Source of the DNA: CBDCVD01 sp965224015
GTDB taxonomy: Bacteria > Pseudomonadota > Alphaproteobacteria > Rhizobiales > CBDCVD01
Length of the DNA: 64,000 nt
Direction of reading: 5' to 3'
Assembly (NCBI GenBank): GCA_965224015.1
Contig: OZ245032.1
Coordinates: 3,410,001 to 3,474,000, forward strand
Shown: positions 34,715 to 43,450 of the stretch, piece by piece
How positions within the stretch are numbered: position 1 is the first letter of the stretch
Layout: every line of letters starts with the position of its first letter
The notes under the pieces: generated by a model
The model's input: only the letters and a program-made list of their open reading frames with translations
Databases searched by the model: none
What the model was told of the DNA's origin: nothing
Made by a program: the position numbers and the translations under genes

Positions 34715-36790
34715 CTACTGATTGGCTTGGATTTCGACACCCAAAATCTCAATCAATTGGGCGGGCTCTTGAGCCATCAACATGATTTGCATCGCGGGCA
34801 CAGGTGTCGGCGGTTTTACAGAGACACTCAGGTTATCAGGGGCCTCCAGAAACGCCTGCGCGGCTTCTGTGACCACCTGCGAGAACTCCGGCGTTGTGAA
34901 CGCCCCCGCCAGACCTGACAACTTAAACATGACCATTTGCTTTAGCTGTTCAGGCGGCTGTCCTGTTTGTGCACTTAGCATGGACAGCGCCCGACCAAGC
35001 AACGAATTGTCGGAAACCGAGACCTGTGCCGATTTCAATGACGCAAACATGGCGGTAGGATAGTTATCTTCCGGGTTTTCAAGGAACTCACGGGGAACAC
35101 CGGTGACTTCCGCCTCAAGGGAGAGGGTGGCGGCATCGTAACCTTCAAGCCGTGTGTTTTTCAAGGTTACTGTTTGGCTTGCTTCATCCCAGGACAGATC
35201 AATTGACAGATTGCCCCCGAGCTCTTCATAACCCAGTCCTGTGATCACCTCTTGTGCACGCGGATCCGTTATCAATCCTGCTGGCACCTTGAGGTTTTCA
35301 ATAGTCAGGCCCAACTGGGTTGGAATTCTACCTATATAGTTGCCTGAGCGGAACTCAGCCAGATCATAGCTGATTTCCTGACCGGGGATTGCCAACATCC
35401 GCATACCACGCGCCTGCACAAGGCCTATCTGGGGAATAAAATCCAACACCATATCCTGAACCGCCAGATCGTCGGCATTATTGGCTGTCATCGCCGCAAA
35501 AGCAAGCTCCGCCAGCCTGTTGACATCGACAAAGTTAACTTGCGCGAGCCTGAACAGCTCGTGAGTAACGATTTTTCGCCCCCCATAGGAGACATCGATA
35601 TTCTCTATGGTAAAATCATCCAATTCGGCAAGGGTGAATTCCTCAAAACTGATTTTCCCAACCGAGGCGTCGATGGCTTTTCCGTCCTCTGAGATGGTTC
35701 CCTTTACACGCATCCCGCTGAATTCCATGCTCTCCATACGGAATCTGTCCAGAACTCCGATAATAGCGGCCACATCTTCAGGCTCAGGAGTGGGGGCCAT
35801 GTCTTCAGCGCTGCCAGCCTCCAGTCCCATGCGTATCAAACGCCCGAAAGCGGCAATGGTACCCACATCTTTTAACTGACGCATATAAATAGGGCCACCC
35901 GTGATCGGCCCCATCTCAAGGGATATGTCACCCAGGCGTCCGACGATGCCCTCCAGCGAGCTGTGGCCCTGAACCGTGACCCACTGCTCGTCTCCTTTGC
36001 CATCCTGATAGGCGCTCGGTGCCAAGAGGTGCTCTAAAACGGTGTAGTCGATATCATGGGTGACCATGGGCAGATATTCAAGTGAAGCGTCCAACTCTTC
36101 TATCTTTTGGCTAAACTGGTAGCCACCGATCTCCATCCTCTCGATCCTGCCACCGCCAAAATTGAAGAGCACTAAATTCTTGTAAAAGTCTTTATACGGG
36201 ACGTCATTGCCAACGGCAGGGTCCATCGGCGGAACAAGCGCCAGCGCCGCCCCCATGTCAACACGGGCTGAACGGATTTCGTCCGCCGAAAACCCTTTAA
36301 TTCCTCTGTAAGATGCATTCAGCATCGTAAAGGTCTCATCAATCAGGGTCTGCGCTGCAACGTCGAAATCATGACGTGGATTGATGAATTCAATATCGTG
36401 AACAACGAACGCCTCACCAATCGGCTCCCACTCAAACGCCAATGACTTGATGGCAACGTAGGAAGCGCTAATTTCGTTCTCTGACCCCTGGGCGAACCCG
36501 GTAACGCGCACGCCCTTGATAGTGGCCTTCATACTGTCGGCAAAGGAAACGGACAGCGTGTCAATATCCACATTGCCTGCCGCATCACTCGTGAGACCTT
36601 CATGGCTCACCTCGACCCCATCCATTTGCGCCAGACGATCAATCAGCGCCTCAATGGAATTGTCGGAAAGCGCCCGTGCGGGGCGCGGACCGGCAAGCAC
36701 AAAAAAAACGGCAAAAACCGTCACCATTACCAGCAGCGCCCGGCGCGCCTGAACGGAGTATCGAGATAATCGGGCAAATTCGTTGCTCAT
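34715..36790 (-). CDS. Large exported protein of unknown function
   Basis: 691 residues. A hydrophobic N-terminal segment (LLVMVTVFAVFFVLAG, about 19-35) followed by PRPARALSDN looks like a cleavable signal peptide, so the protein is probably periplasmic or outer-membrane associated. The mature part is acidic and rich in beta-prone strands alternating with short helices (for example GVEVSHEGLTSDAAGNVDID; FEEFTLAELDDFTIENIDVS; LEGYDAATLSLEAEVTG), which resembles AsmA/DUF945-type periplasmic proteins in texture, but I cannot assign a family. Codon use looks native. It stands alone, in the place where rpsT and dnaA would be expected next to ech-mutM in many relatives. Confidence 0.7.
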   Translation of the reverse strand: MSNEFARLSRYSVQARRALLVMVTVFAVFFVLAGPRPARALSDNSIEALIDRLAQMDGVEVSHEGLTSDAAGNVDIDTLSVSFADSMKATIKGVRVTGFAQGSENEISASYVAIKSLAFEWEPIGEAFVVHDIEFINPRHDFDVAAQTLIDETFTMLNASYRGIKGFSADEIRSARVDMGAALALVPPMDPAVGNDVPYKDFYKNLVLFNFGGGRIERMEIGGYQFSQKIEELDASLEYLPMVTHDIDYTVLEHLLAPSAYQDGKGDEQWVTVQGHSSLEGIVGRLGDISLEMGPITGGPIYMRQLKDVGTIAAFGRLIRMGLEAGSAEDMAPTPEPEDVAAIIGVLDRFRMESMEFSGMRVKGTISEDGKAIDASVGKISFEEFTLAELDDFTIENIDVSYGGRKIVTHELFRLAQVNFVDVNRLAELAFAAMTANNADDLAVQDMVLDFIPQIGLVQARGMRMLAIPGQEISYDLAEFRSGNYIGRIPTQLGLTIENLKVPAGLITDPRAQEVITGLGYEELGGNLSIDLSWDEASQTVTLKNTRLEGYDAATLSLEAEVTGVPREFLENPEDNYPTAMFASLKSAQVSVSDNSLLGRALSMLSAQTGQPPEQLKQMVMFKLSGLAGAFTTPEFSQVVTEAAQAFLEAPDNLSVSVKPPTPVPAMQIMLMAQEPAQLIEILGVEIQANQ

Positions 36791-37228
36791 GACAAGCTCC
36801 TACGTTCCTTTATCATTCGACGGCGCAACACCGCCCGGTTGTGGCTCTGCAGACACCCTCACTGCGACATGTATCCGTTAAGGGTTTGTACGTCAACAGG
36901 CCAGATTAGTCTTGTTTGGGTCCCCTTTTCCTAGGTCGTAGAGGACCATCAAACGGGACAAGTTGCAAGTCTATTCGATTTTGTGTCTATCTCGTGGCTA
37001 ACGAACAGGTTGCATTAAAGGTATGATAAACGCTCTTATAAAGAGTATAAGTAATTTCCTACTCATTTATGTTGATATCTGGTGCTCAGCTGAGCACGTC
37101 CAATAACTGCATCACCCGCCCGCTCCTCTTTATAGCTTTTAGGGCCCAAGGCGGGGGAGCGGGCTGGCTATAGCAAAATGGGTAAAGCTAACCCCATGCT
37201 GATCTAGCCAGTAAATAGACGTTTCCAG
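36791..37228. other. Intergenic region with repeat pieces
   Basis: 438 bp. The left part must carry the promoter of the large exported protein. Around 37105-37170 are degraded R4-like bases (GGGGGAGCGGGCTGGCT), then a half R3 and an R4 fragment. No ribosomal protein S20 gene or other ORF is present. Confidence 0.5.
37170..37207. repeat. Half R3 repeat
   Basis: TATAGCAAAATGGGTAAAGC then TAACCCCATGCTGATCTA: the right half of an R3 element. Its left half is missing. Confidence 0.7.
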
Positions 37229-37230
37229 CT
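37206..37230 (-). repeat. R4 end fragment
   Basis: AGCCAGTAAATAGACGTTTC then CAGCT, similar to 39125-39159 and 18668-18700. It ends at the 3' end of the enoyl-CoA hydratase gene. Confidence 0.55.
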
Positions 37231-38002
37231 ATTTATTTTTAAACCGCGCCTGGCGTTTTTCGATAAACGCGTCCATGCCCTCCTTCTGGTCCTTGAGGCC
37301 AAAAGCGGCATAGAACAGGCGACGCTCAAAGCGCAAACCCTCGCTTAATGGTGTCTCGTAGGCGCGATTAATGCTCTCCTTGGTCATCATCACCGCAGGA
37401 CGTGACATGTCGGCGATTTTTTCACCGGTCTTTACCGCCTCGTCGATCAGTTCCGCAAGCGGTACCACGCGACTGACAAGACCACAACTTTCCGCTTCAT
37501 GGGCGTCCATGGTCCGCCCGGTCAGGCACATTTCCATGGCTTTCGATTTGCCAATAGAGCGCGCCAGGCGCTGGCTGCCACCGGCGCCAGGCAGAATACC
37601 CAAAGAGATCTCCGGCTGCCCGAAACGGGCATTGTCAGCGGCCAAAATGAAGTCACACATCATAGCCAACTCGCATCCGCCCCCAAGGGCATAGCCGGCA
37701 ACCGCCGCGATAACCGGCTTGCGAATGCGCAGAATATGCTCCCAGGAGGCCAGGAAATCCTTCCCATAGGCCGTAGCGAAGGTGAAATCGCGCATTTCCT
37801 TGATGTCAGCGCCCGCGGCAAACGCCTTGTCCGAGCCGGTCAGAACAATACACGCAACCGCTTTGTCATCGTCGAAGCCGCCTAGGGCCTCATTCAGTTC
37901 ACGGATCAACGCGCTATTGAGCGCATTTAAGGCTTGAGATCGGTTAAGGGTGATCAAGCCAACGCGCCCGCGTGTCTCAGCAATAATGGTTTCATAGGCC
38001 AT
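37229..38002 (-). CDS. Enoyl-CoA hydratase
   Basis: 257-residue crotonase-fold enzyme that hydrates short-chain trans-2-enoyl-CoA in fatty-acid oxidation. GSDKAFAAGADIKEM forms the oxyanion-hole region; ALGGGCELAMMCD has Glu111 and FGQPEISLGILPGAGG has Glu131, the two catalytic glutamates with the standard 20-residue spacing (Glu144/Glu164 in the rat enzyme). Length is typical. It precedes mutM on the same strand, an order conserved near the replication origin of many alphaproteobacteria. Confidence 0.92.
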   Translation of the reverse strand: MAYETIIAETRGRVGLITLNRSQALNALNSALIRELNEALGGFDDDKAVACIVLTGSDKAFAAGADIKEMRDFTFATAYGKDFLASWEHILRIRKPVIAAVAGYALGGGCELAMMCDFILAADNARFGQPEISLGILPGAGGSQRLARSIGKSKAMEMCLTGRTMDAHEAESCGLVSRVVPLAELIDEAVKTGEKIADMSRPAVMMTKESINRAYETPLSEGLRFERRLFYAAFGLKDQKEGMDAFIEKRQARFKNK

Positions 38003-38159
38003 GGATTACTCTCTTTCCTCCAAGTCATGCCGTGCACGGCTCCGTAAGAACTGGATACCCCGTTAAAGCCGCCTTTGGACGTTCCAATCTATTGCAAGGC
38101 ATTACCGCCGCGCATTGGCACCTTTATCTTATCCACAGATGTTCGTTCGCACACCCTCT

Positions 38160-39047
38160 TTAGCGCTGACAGCGCGGGCAGTAAAATGTTGACCGGCCTG
38201 ACTGAACAATGCGCTTAACGCGCCCGCTACAACGCTCTCGCAAGCATTTTTGCGCCTTGCGTCCGTAAACCAGGAATTCATGCTGGAAATAGCCCGGTGT
38301 TCCATCGGTATGAACGAAGTCGGACAGGGTTGATCCACCAGCAGCAATCGCCGCGTCAATGACCGCGCGAACGGCATCCACAAGGCGCACCGTGCGACTT
38401 GCTGGTCTATCAGACTTGAGCATCAGAGTCGACGCCTGGCGCAGTGGCGAAAGGCGCGCCCGAAAAAGCGCCTCGCATACATAAATGTTCCCAAGTCCGG
38501 CCACAACTCGCTGGTCCATGAGCGCCGATTTTAAAGTCACGTGCTTCTTCGCGCAAGCCCGCGCCAGCACCTGCGGCGTAAACCCATTCCCCGTTGGCTC
38601 CACGCCAAGATGGCGAAACAGCCGATGTTCATCAAAATTCACCCGCGGGATAATCTTCATAAAGCCGAACCGGCGCGGATCATTATAGACGATCTCGCCC
38701 TCATCGCTCAAACTGAAGGCCACGTGATCATGGCGCCCCTGCTTGTGTGAGGGTTTCTGCGTGCTGGATGTTATTTGTGATTTGCCGGCGTTTGGAGGAT
38801 TATAAAAGAAAGCGCCTGTCATTCCCAGATGCATAACCAACACGTCACCTGACTCCAGATCAGCAAGGAGATATTTGGCACGGCGCCCGAGGCTGGTTAC
38901 CTGCTGCCCCTCAAGACGCGCACGGAAATCCGGCGCAAAGGCAAACCGTAAATCCGGGCGCCGAAGATGCACCCGCGCGATCCGGCGCCCCTGCCAAACC
39001 GGTGCCAGATAGCGTCTTATTGTCTCAACCTCGGGCAATTCAGGCAT
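38160..39047 (-). CDS. mutM: Formamidopyrimidine-DNA glycosylase MutM
   Basis: 295-residue base-excision repair enzyme removing 8-oxoguanine and ring-opened purines. PELPEVETIRR places the catalytic Pro2 and Glu3 at the N-terminus. Also VMHLGMTGAFF, HDHVAFSLSDEGEIVYNDPRRFG split over two strands, and a C-terminal zinc finger CLRERC-X16-CPRC with GRSTFYCPRCQR. The CX4C first half of the finger is common in alphaproteobacterial MutM. Divergent from ubiE across a region containing a parS site. Confidence 0.95.
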   Translation of the reverse strand: MPELPEVETIRRYLAPVWQGRRIARVHLRRPDLRFAFAPDFRARLEGQQVTSLGRRAKYLLADLESGDVLVMHLGMTGAFFYNPPNAGKSQITSSTQKPSHKQGRHDHVAFSLSDEGEIVYNDPRRFGFMKIIPRVNFDEHRLFRHLGVEPTGNGFTPQVLARACAKKHVTLKSALMDQRVVAGLGNIYVCEALFRARLSPLRQASTLMLKSDRPASRTVRLVDAVRAVIDAAIAAGGSTLSDFVHTDGTPGYFQHEFLVYGRKAQKCLRERCSGRVKRIVQSGRSTFYCPRCQR

Positions 39048-39090
39048 GGGAACTTTTCATCTTTACGCCAGGCTATTTTACGCCAGGCTA

Positions 39091-39123
39091 TTCCAGCGGC
39101 ATGGGCTTTTTGTACACGCTCTA
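39091..39123 (-). repeat. Degraded R1/R2 hybrid remnant
   Basis: TTCCAGCGGCATGGGCTTTT then TGTACACGCTCTAG: a decayed R1 right end joined to the last bases of R2. Confidence 0.5.
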
Positions 39124-39124
39124 G

Positions 39125-39159
39125 CGGGCTGGCCAGGTGGTCAATAGACGTTTCCAGCT
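39125..39159 (-). repeat. R4 repeat fragment
   Basis: CGGGCTGGCCAGGTGGTCAA then TAGACGTTTCCAGCTT, matching the R4 left part in reverse. Confidence 0.65.
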
Positions 39160-39203
39160 TATTAATGTTGATGCGCTTTGCTATATTGCGCTTCGCTATA
39201 CAA

Positions 39204-39219
39204 TGTTTCACGTGAAACA
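39204..39219. other. parS: parS chromosome-partitioning site
   Basis: TGTTTCACGTGAAACA is a perfect 16-bp palindrome and matches the known ParB-binding parS sequence exactly (one more base on each side extends it to 18 bp). It lies in the intergenic region between the divergent mutM and ubiE genes. parS sites cluster close to the replication origin, so this part of the chromosome is probably origin-proximal. Confidence 0.9.
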
Positions 39220-39364
39220 TTTGCGGCTCTCTATCAAGATATGACTTGCTCCAATAGCGGGAATTGCATGGCGTGGGAAGCGCTTTTGCATTATTATAGG
39301 GTGAGAATCCAGATTATAGGGCGAGAATCCAATTTGCGGTTCTTTCTTGGCGAGTGACCGGGGC

Positions 39365-40159
39365 ATGATCATGACACGAAACCCGCACAAAACAAAAGAC
39401 CCAGAGACTTCGTTTGGCTTCGCGCGCATCAAGCAGAGCGAAAAGCAAGCGCGCGTTGATACCGTGTTCGATACGGTTGCCCATCGCTACGACATTATGA
39501 ACGATATTGTATCCGGTGGTCTGCACAGGCTATGGAAGGACGCGATGGTGGCTTGGCTACAGCCGCCGCGGCACCCGCGGCGCACCTTCCGTGTCCTTGA
39601 TGTGGCAGGGGGAACGGGGGATATAGCCTTTCGTGTGGCCAAAGCCGGCGGCAAGGGTGTGGACATTACGGTTGTTGACATCAACGAGGCGATGCTTAAG
39701 GAAGGCCAGCGGCGGGCCACCCATGAGGCCAAGGCCCTTGCGGCAAATCTGCGGTTTGTCAAGGCTAACGCCGAGGCGCTGCCGTTTGCCGATCGCCAGT
39801 TCGACGCCTATACAATCGCCTTTGGTATTCGCAACGTGCCGGATAAGCAAAAGGCCCTTGCGGAGGCCTACCGGGTCTTGCGTCCGGGGGGGCGGTTTAT
39901 CTGTCTTGAGCTGAGCCAAATGCAGGCGCCATTTCTTGAGGCCATTTATGAACGATATTCCTTTGAAATTGTCCCCAGGCTCGGTGCCATGATTGTTGGT
40001 GATGCAGCACCTTATCAATATCTTGTTGAGAGCGTTCGCCGCTTTCCCAATCAGGCGCGCTTTGCCGATATGATTACGCGCGCCGGATTCTCCCACGTCC
40101 AGCATCGAAATCTGAGCTGCGGCATTGTCGCCATCCATGCGGGTTGGCGTTTTGCCTAA
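39365..40159 (+). CDS. ubiE: Ubiquinone/menaquinone C-methyltransferase UbiE
   Basis: 264 residues from ATG 39365 (MIMTRNPHK); an upstream TTG at 39347 is in frame, and a third start lies 6 nt later. Class I SAM methyltransferase: VFDTVAHRYDIMNDIVSGGLHR (split motif of the UbiE/COQ5 family), VLDVAGGTGDIAFRVA (SAM loop), AIDINEAML-like VVDINEAMLKEGQ, ANAEALPFADRQFDAYTIAFG and PYQYLVESVRRFP. It C-methylates the benzoquinol intermediate in ubiquinone synthesis. Upstream is a parS site; ubiB follows on the same strand. Confidence 0.94.
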   Translation: MIMTRNPHKTKDPETSFGFARIKQSEKQARVDTVFDTVAHRYDIMNDIVSGGLHRLWKDAMVAWLQPPRHPRRTFRVLDVAGGTGDIAFRVAKAGGKGVDITVVDINEAMLKEGQRRATHEAKALAANLRFVKANAEALPFADRQFDAYTIAFGIRNVPDKQKALAEAYRVLRPGGRFICLELSQMQAPFLEAIYERYSFEIVPRLGAMIVGDAAPYQYLVESVRRFPNQARFADMITRAGFSHVQHRNLSCGIVAIHAGWRFA

Positions 40160-40273
40160 AGAATGCGACGGAAAATTGCGTAGCTCCCTTCACAACGAAA
40201 ATTACCAGCAAAACGGTACGGCCCTTCAGGTGATGTTGCCCCTGGTCCGAATGGGGATAGGGGATGGGTACCG

Positions 40274-42022
40274 ATGAGGCGTCTTGGAGCTTTGCTGCGC
40301 CTTTTGCGTGCCGGTTTTGTGCTGGCGCGGGAGGGTTTTTTCGGCATTTTTGACGCGAGCCTGATGCCCGCAAGTGCGCGCCCCCTTGTCAACCTTGCAA
40401 ACCTCTTGACTCGCAGTGAGGCCAAACGGCGCTCGCGTCAGGCAACGCTTGCTCAGGCGCTCACCAAACTTGGGCCCTCCTATGTCAAGTTGGGACAGTT
40501 TCTTGCAACCCGCCCGGACCTCGTTGGCAGTAAGGCCGCACGGGACCTGGAGGCGTTGCAAGACCGCATGCCTGCTTTTGAACAGGATCAGGCACAGGCT
40601 GCGATTGAGGCCGCGCTCGGGGCAAAGATCAAGGACATTTTCGAGAGCTTCGGTCCGGCGGTCGCTGCCGCCTCGATTGCCCAGGTACACCGGGCCACCC
40701 TACGTCGTGGGCAACAGGATACGCAGGAACCCGTACCTTTGGAACCAGACACCGGCCCTCAGTTCAAGCCGTATGCGGACTATGAGGAGATGGGTCCCGC
40801 GGCCCCGCGCGATCAGATCCGTTCAGCGGGTCCGGCAAAGCCCGGCCATAGGGATAAGCGGCAAAACAGCAACGAAAACCATCGCGAGGTTGCCGTCAAG
40901 GTGCTGCGGCCGATGATAGAGGCCCGCTTTCGCCGCGATCTGGACAGTTTTACCCTGGGTGCCGAATTGGCGGAGCGGTTCGTGCCCGCGGCCAGGCGTC
41001 TTCGTCCGCGGGCTGTGGTGGATACGCTTGCGCAATCGGTTGCTTTGGAGATGGATTTGCGTCTTGAAGCCGCAGCCTTGTCGGAAATGCGCGACAATAT
41101 CGCTCGCGCCAACGATCCCGGATTTACCATTCCCGACGTGGTATGGGTCTGCACGGCAAAAAACGTCCTCACCACGCAATGGATCACCGGAACCCCTATT
41201 CACGACGTGCAGGCGTTGGGCGCACAAGGGCATGACCTGAAAGCCCTGGCGCGCACCCTGATGCAATCATTCCTGCGTCATGCGTTGCGCGACGGGTTCT
41301 TTCATGCGGATATGCACCAGGGCAATCTGTTTGTGGACAGCAATGGCAATATTGTTGCCGTGGATTTTGGTATTATGGGGCGTTTGGGTACGCGCGACAG
41401 GCGGGCGCTGGCGGAGATCCTGTTTGGTTTTATCAGGCGCGACTATACCCGGGTAGCGCAGGTGCATTTTGAGGTCAATTATGTTCCCGACACCCACGCC
41501 ATCGACGACTTCGCCCAGGCCTTGAGAGCCATCGGGGAACCCTTGCACGGGCGTTCGGCCAAGGACATTTCCATGGCCCGCCTGCTGACCCAGTTGTTTG
41601 AGGTCACCGAGCTTTTCGATATGAAAACGCAACCGCAGTTGATTCTGCTACAAAAAACCATGGTTGTGGTGGAAGGCGTGGCGCGCATGCTGGACCCGGA
41701 GCTGAACATGTGGGCCACCGCGGAGCCGGTTGTGCGCCAATGGATGGAAGACCATCTCGGGCCCGGAGCTAAGATGCGCGAGGTTGGAGCGAGCGCTAAG
41801 GCCGTTGCCCGGTTGGTTAGCGATCTGCCGGAGTTGATAGAACGCGCCGAGACTACCAACAAACGTCTTGCGCAAATGGCGGTAAGGGGACTGCGCCTTG
41901 ACGACGAGACGCTGGAAGCGCTGGCGGCGCAGGACCGGGCGCGCGGACGCCTTGGCCGCTATGCCATTTATGGGGCAGCGCTTGCCTTGGTGGTTATCGC
42001 CATCAAACTGCTCGGGTCCTGA
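40274..42022 (+). CDS. ubiB: Ubiquinone biosynthesis kinase-like protein UbiB, with internal insertion
   Basis: 582-residue ADCK/UbiB family protein. The family KxGQ motif is in GPSYVKLGQFLATRPDL (72-75); ASIAQVHRA is the Ala-rich loop region; then VAVKVLRP, HADMHQGNLFV and VAVDFGIMGRLG give the kinase-like active site. The C-terminus has one membrane helix (YAIYGAALALVVIAIKLL). UbiB supports ubiquinone synthesis, probably through ATPase activity. Unusual: about 58 extra polar and Pro-rich residues (about 145-203) sit between SIAQVHRATL and EVAVKV, where relatives have about ten. In many relatives coaBC follows; here lspA begins 4 nt later. Confidence 0.93.
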   Translation: MRRLGALLRLLRAGFVLAREGFFGIFDASLMPASARPLVNLANLLTRSEAKRRSRQATLAQALTKLGPSYVKLGQFLATRPDLVGSKAARDLEALQDRMPAFEQDQAQAAIEAALGAKIKDIFESFGPAVAAASIAQVHRATLRRGQQDTQEPVPLEPDTGPQFKPYADYEEMGPAAPRDQIRSAGPAKPGHRDKRQNSNENHREVAVKVLRPMIEARFRRDLDSFTLGAELAERFVPAARRLRPRAVVDTLAQSVALEMDLRLEAAALSEMRDNIARANDPGFTIPDVVWVCTAKNVLTTQWITGTPIHDVQALGAQGHDLKALARTLMQSFLRHALRDGFFHADMHQGNLFVDSNGNIVAVDFGIMGRLGTRDRRALAEILFGFIRRDYTRVAQVHFEVNYVPDTHAIDDFAQALRAIGEPLHGRSAKDISMARLLTQLFEVTELFDMKTQPQLILLQKTMVVVEGVARMLDPELNMWATAEPVVRQWMEDHLGPGAKMREVGASAKAVARLVSDLPELIERAETTNKRLAQMAVRGLRLDDETLEALAAQDRARGRLGRYAIYGAALALVVIAIKLLGS

Positions 42023-42025
42023 AAC

Positions 42026-42535
42026 ATGATGTCTTTTGATAGAACCAGTTCATCGCGAGCGGTATCTGCCCTTGGTTTGATTGTCGCCGGTATCGTCTTC
42101 GGCCTTGATCAGGTGCACAAGACCTATATGCTTCACGGTCTTGGCCTGAAAGCTGGAGACGGGTGGGCGGTCACCCCTTTTCTGAATATTGTCCTGCATT
42201 GGAACACGGGGGTCAGTTACGGACTTCTCGGTGGTATAGGCCCCGTGGTGCTTATTGGTCTGTCGGTCATACTTACGTTGGTATTTTTATTTTGGCTCTA
42301 TCGCGCCACAAGCCGGCTGGTGGCGTTATCGCTGGGGCTTATCATTGGCGGTGCATTGGGAAACGTGGCCGACCGCTTGCTTTACGGAAAAGTCGCCGAC
42401 TTTTTTCATTTTCACCTGGGCGCGTTCAATTGGCCCGTGTTTAACCTGGCCGATGTTTGGATTGTTGCCGGATTAATCGGCGTGCTGTACGACTCGATAA
42501 GAAATGGTCGTGTTTCCGACACAAACACGGAGTAA
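42026..42535 (+). CDS. lspA: Lipoprotein signal peptidase LspA
   Basis: 169-residue inner-membrane aspartyl protease with four helices that cleaves prolipoproteins. Catalytic motifs: GGALGNVADRLLYGKVADFF with Asp116, and WPVFNLADVWIVAG with Asp143; also HWNTGVSYGLL. Start ATG 42026, with a second ATG 3 nt later, 4 nt from the ubiB stop. A lipoprotein gene and two M16 peptidases follow, a known alphaproteobacterial arrangement. Confidence 0.94.
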   Translation: MMSFDRTSSSRAVSALGLIVAGIVFGLDQVHKTYMLHGLGLKAGDGWAVTPFLNIVLHWNTGVSYGLLGGIGPVVLIGLSVILTLVFLFWLYRATSRLVALSLGLIIGGALGNVADRLLYGKVADFFHFHLGAFNWPVFNLADVWIVAGLIGVLYDSIRNGRVSDTNTE

Positions 42536-42619
42536 GGTGCGGAATGAAAATCGTGACCGCGGGCATGGGGGTTTCGGTATTTTAGGGACTGGGGGCCCTG
42601 TCTTTGGCGATCAAATATC

Positions 42620-42671
42620 AAACATTCAACGTTAAACATTCAACGTTAAACATTAAACATTAAACATTGAA
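42620..42671. repeat. Short A/T-rich tandem repeat
   Basis: Units AAACATTCAACGTT (twice) followed by AAACATT (three times) in tandem between lspA and the lipoprotein gene. Too short and irregular for CRISPR. Probably slippage. Confidence 0.7.
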
Positions 42672-42725
42672 GCATGTTATGGGGTGGATCGTGGCTAAGG
42701 GCCGATCCGGGGAGAAGAGAGACTG

Positions 42726-43301
42726 ATGAAAATTATCGGAGCCATAAACAGGCAGACAATCGTGATTGTGGGGACTATGGGGCTGGCAGCGGGCACCTTG
42801 GGTGCGTGCTCTGATGTGGGCAAAACGGTCGCGGAGCTTGATCGTCAGTTAATCGGTGGTCCCTTGGCCGCGCTTGGGATCAAGCAACAGAAGAAAAAGA
42901 CCATTGAGTACCAGGAGCGCAGCACACTGGAGGTTCCACTTGAGGCCAGTTTGCCACACCCTTCCTACGCTCCTCCCCAACCTGAGCCGGAAAAACGCAC
43001 CTTAAGCAAGCAAGAATTGCAGGCAATCATCGACGAAGGCAAGCGCCTCCGGGCGGCACGTGAAAGTGGTGACGAGAGCGCGCAAACCATCGCTGAGCGC
43101 AATAAGCGGGCTATGGAGGCCTACCGGCGCATGCAGCAGCGCGAGGCGTTGCGTGACCAACAGGGCAATATCGTCCGCCGCTCCTTAACGGAACCGCCAA
43201 CACACTTGCGCGAGTTTTCTCCGGACGCGCCGAAGAGCCTGTCGAAGGGAGAAGAAGAAAAGCAGGGATTATTTTACCGCTTGTTCAACAAAAACAGGTA
43301 G
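42726..43301 (+). CDS. Small lipoprotein, possibly DUF3035 type
   Basis: 191 residues. Signal peptide MKIIGAINRQTIVIVGTMGL ending in lipobox GTLGAC, lipidated Cys28. The mature part is hydrophilic, with a Pro-rich patch (PHPSYAPPQPEPEKR) and a charged helical region (KQELQAIIDEGKRLRAARES). In several alphaproteobacteria lspA is followed by a DUF3035 lipoprotein and then M16 peptidases; position and size agree, but I cannot confirm the family from sequence alone. Likely attached to the outer membrane facing the periplasm. Confidence 0.7.
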   Translation: MKIIGAINRQTIVIVGTMGLAAGTLGACSDVGKTVAELDRQLIGGPLAALGIKQQKKKTIEYQERSTLEVPLEASLPHPSYAPPQPEPEKRTLSKQELQAIIDEGKRLRAARESGDESAQTIAERNKRAMEAYRRMQQREALRDQQGNIVRRSLTEPPTHLREFSPDAPKSLSKGEEEKQGLFYRLFNKNR

Positions 43302-43450
43302 CACCGCCGTATCCGTTTTTATTTCTCGTTGATTGGCGAGGCGTTTTAATAAAATGATTTCACGACCACCGTGTTGTGTATGTGGGACGCAAAGGGCAGG
43401 GGCCCCTGGTATTGTGCCAATAGATATTTTTCAAAATGATGGAATGGCCA

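Noticed and set aside
36791..37228. Looked for rpsT (ribosomal protein S20) and a dnaA box region next to ech-mutM
   Set aside because: No S20-like Lys/Arg/Ala-rich ORF of about 88 codons and no dnaA gene are present; the gap is partly repeat sequence.
42620..42671. Tandem AAACATT units considered as iterons or CRISPR
   Set aside because: Units are 7-14 bp with no spacers and no replication gene nearby; simple slippage repeat is sufficient.
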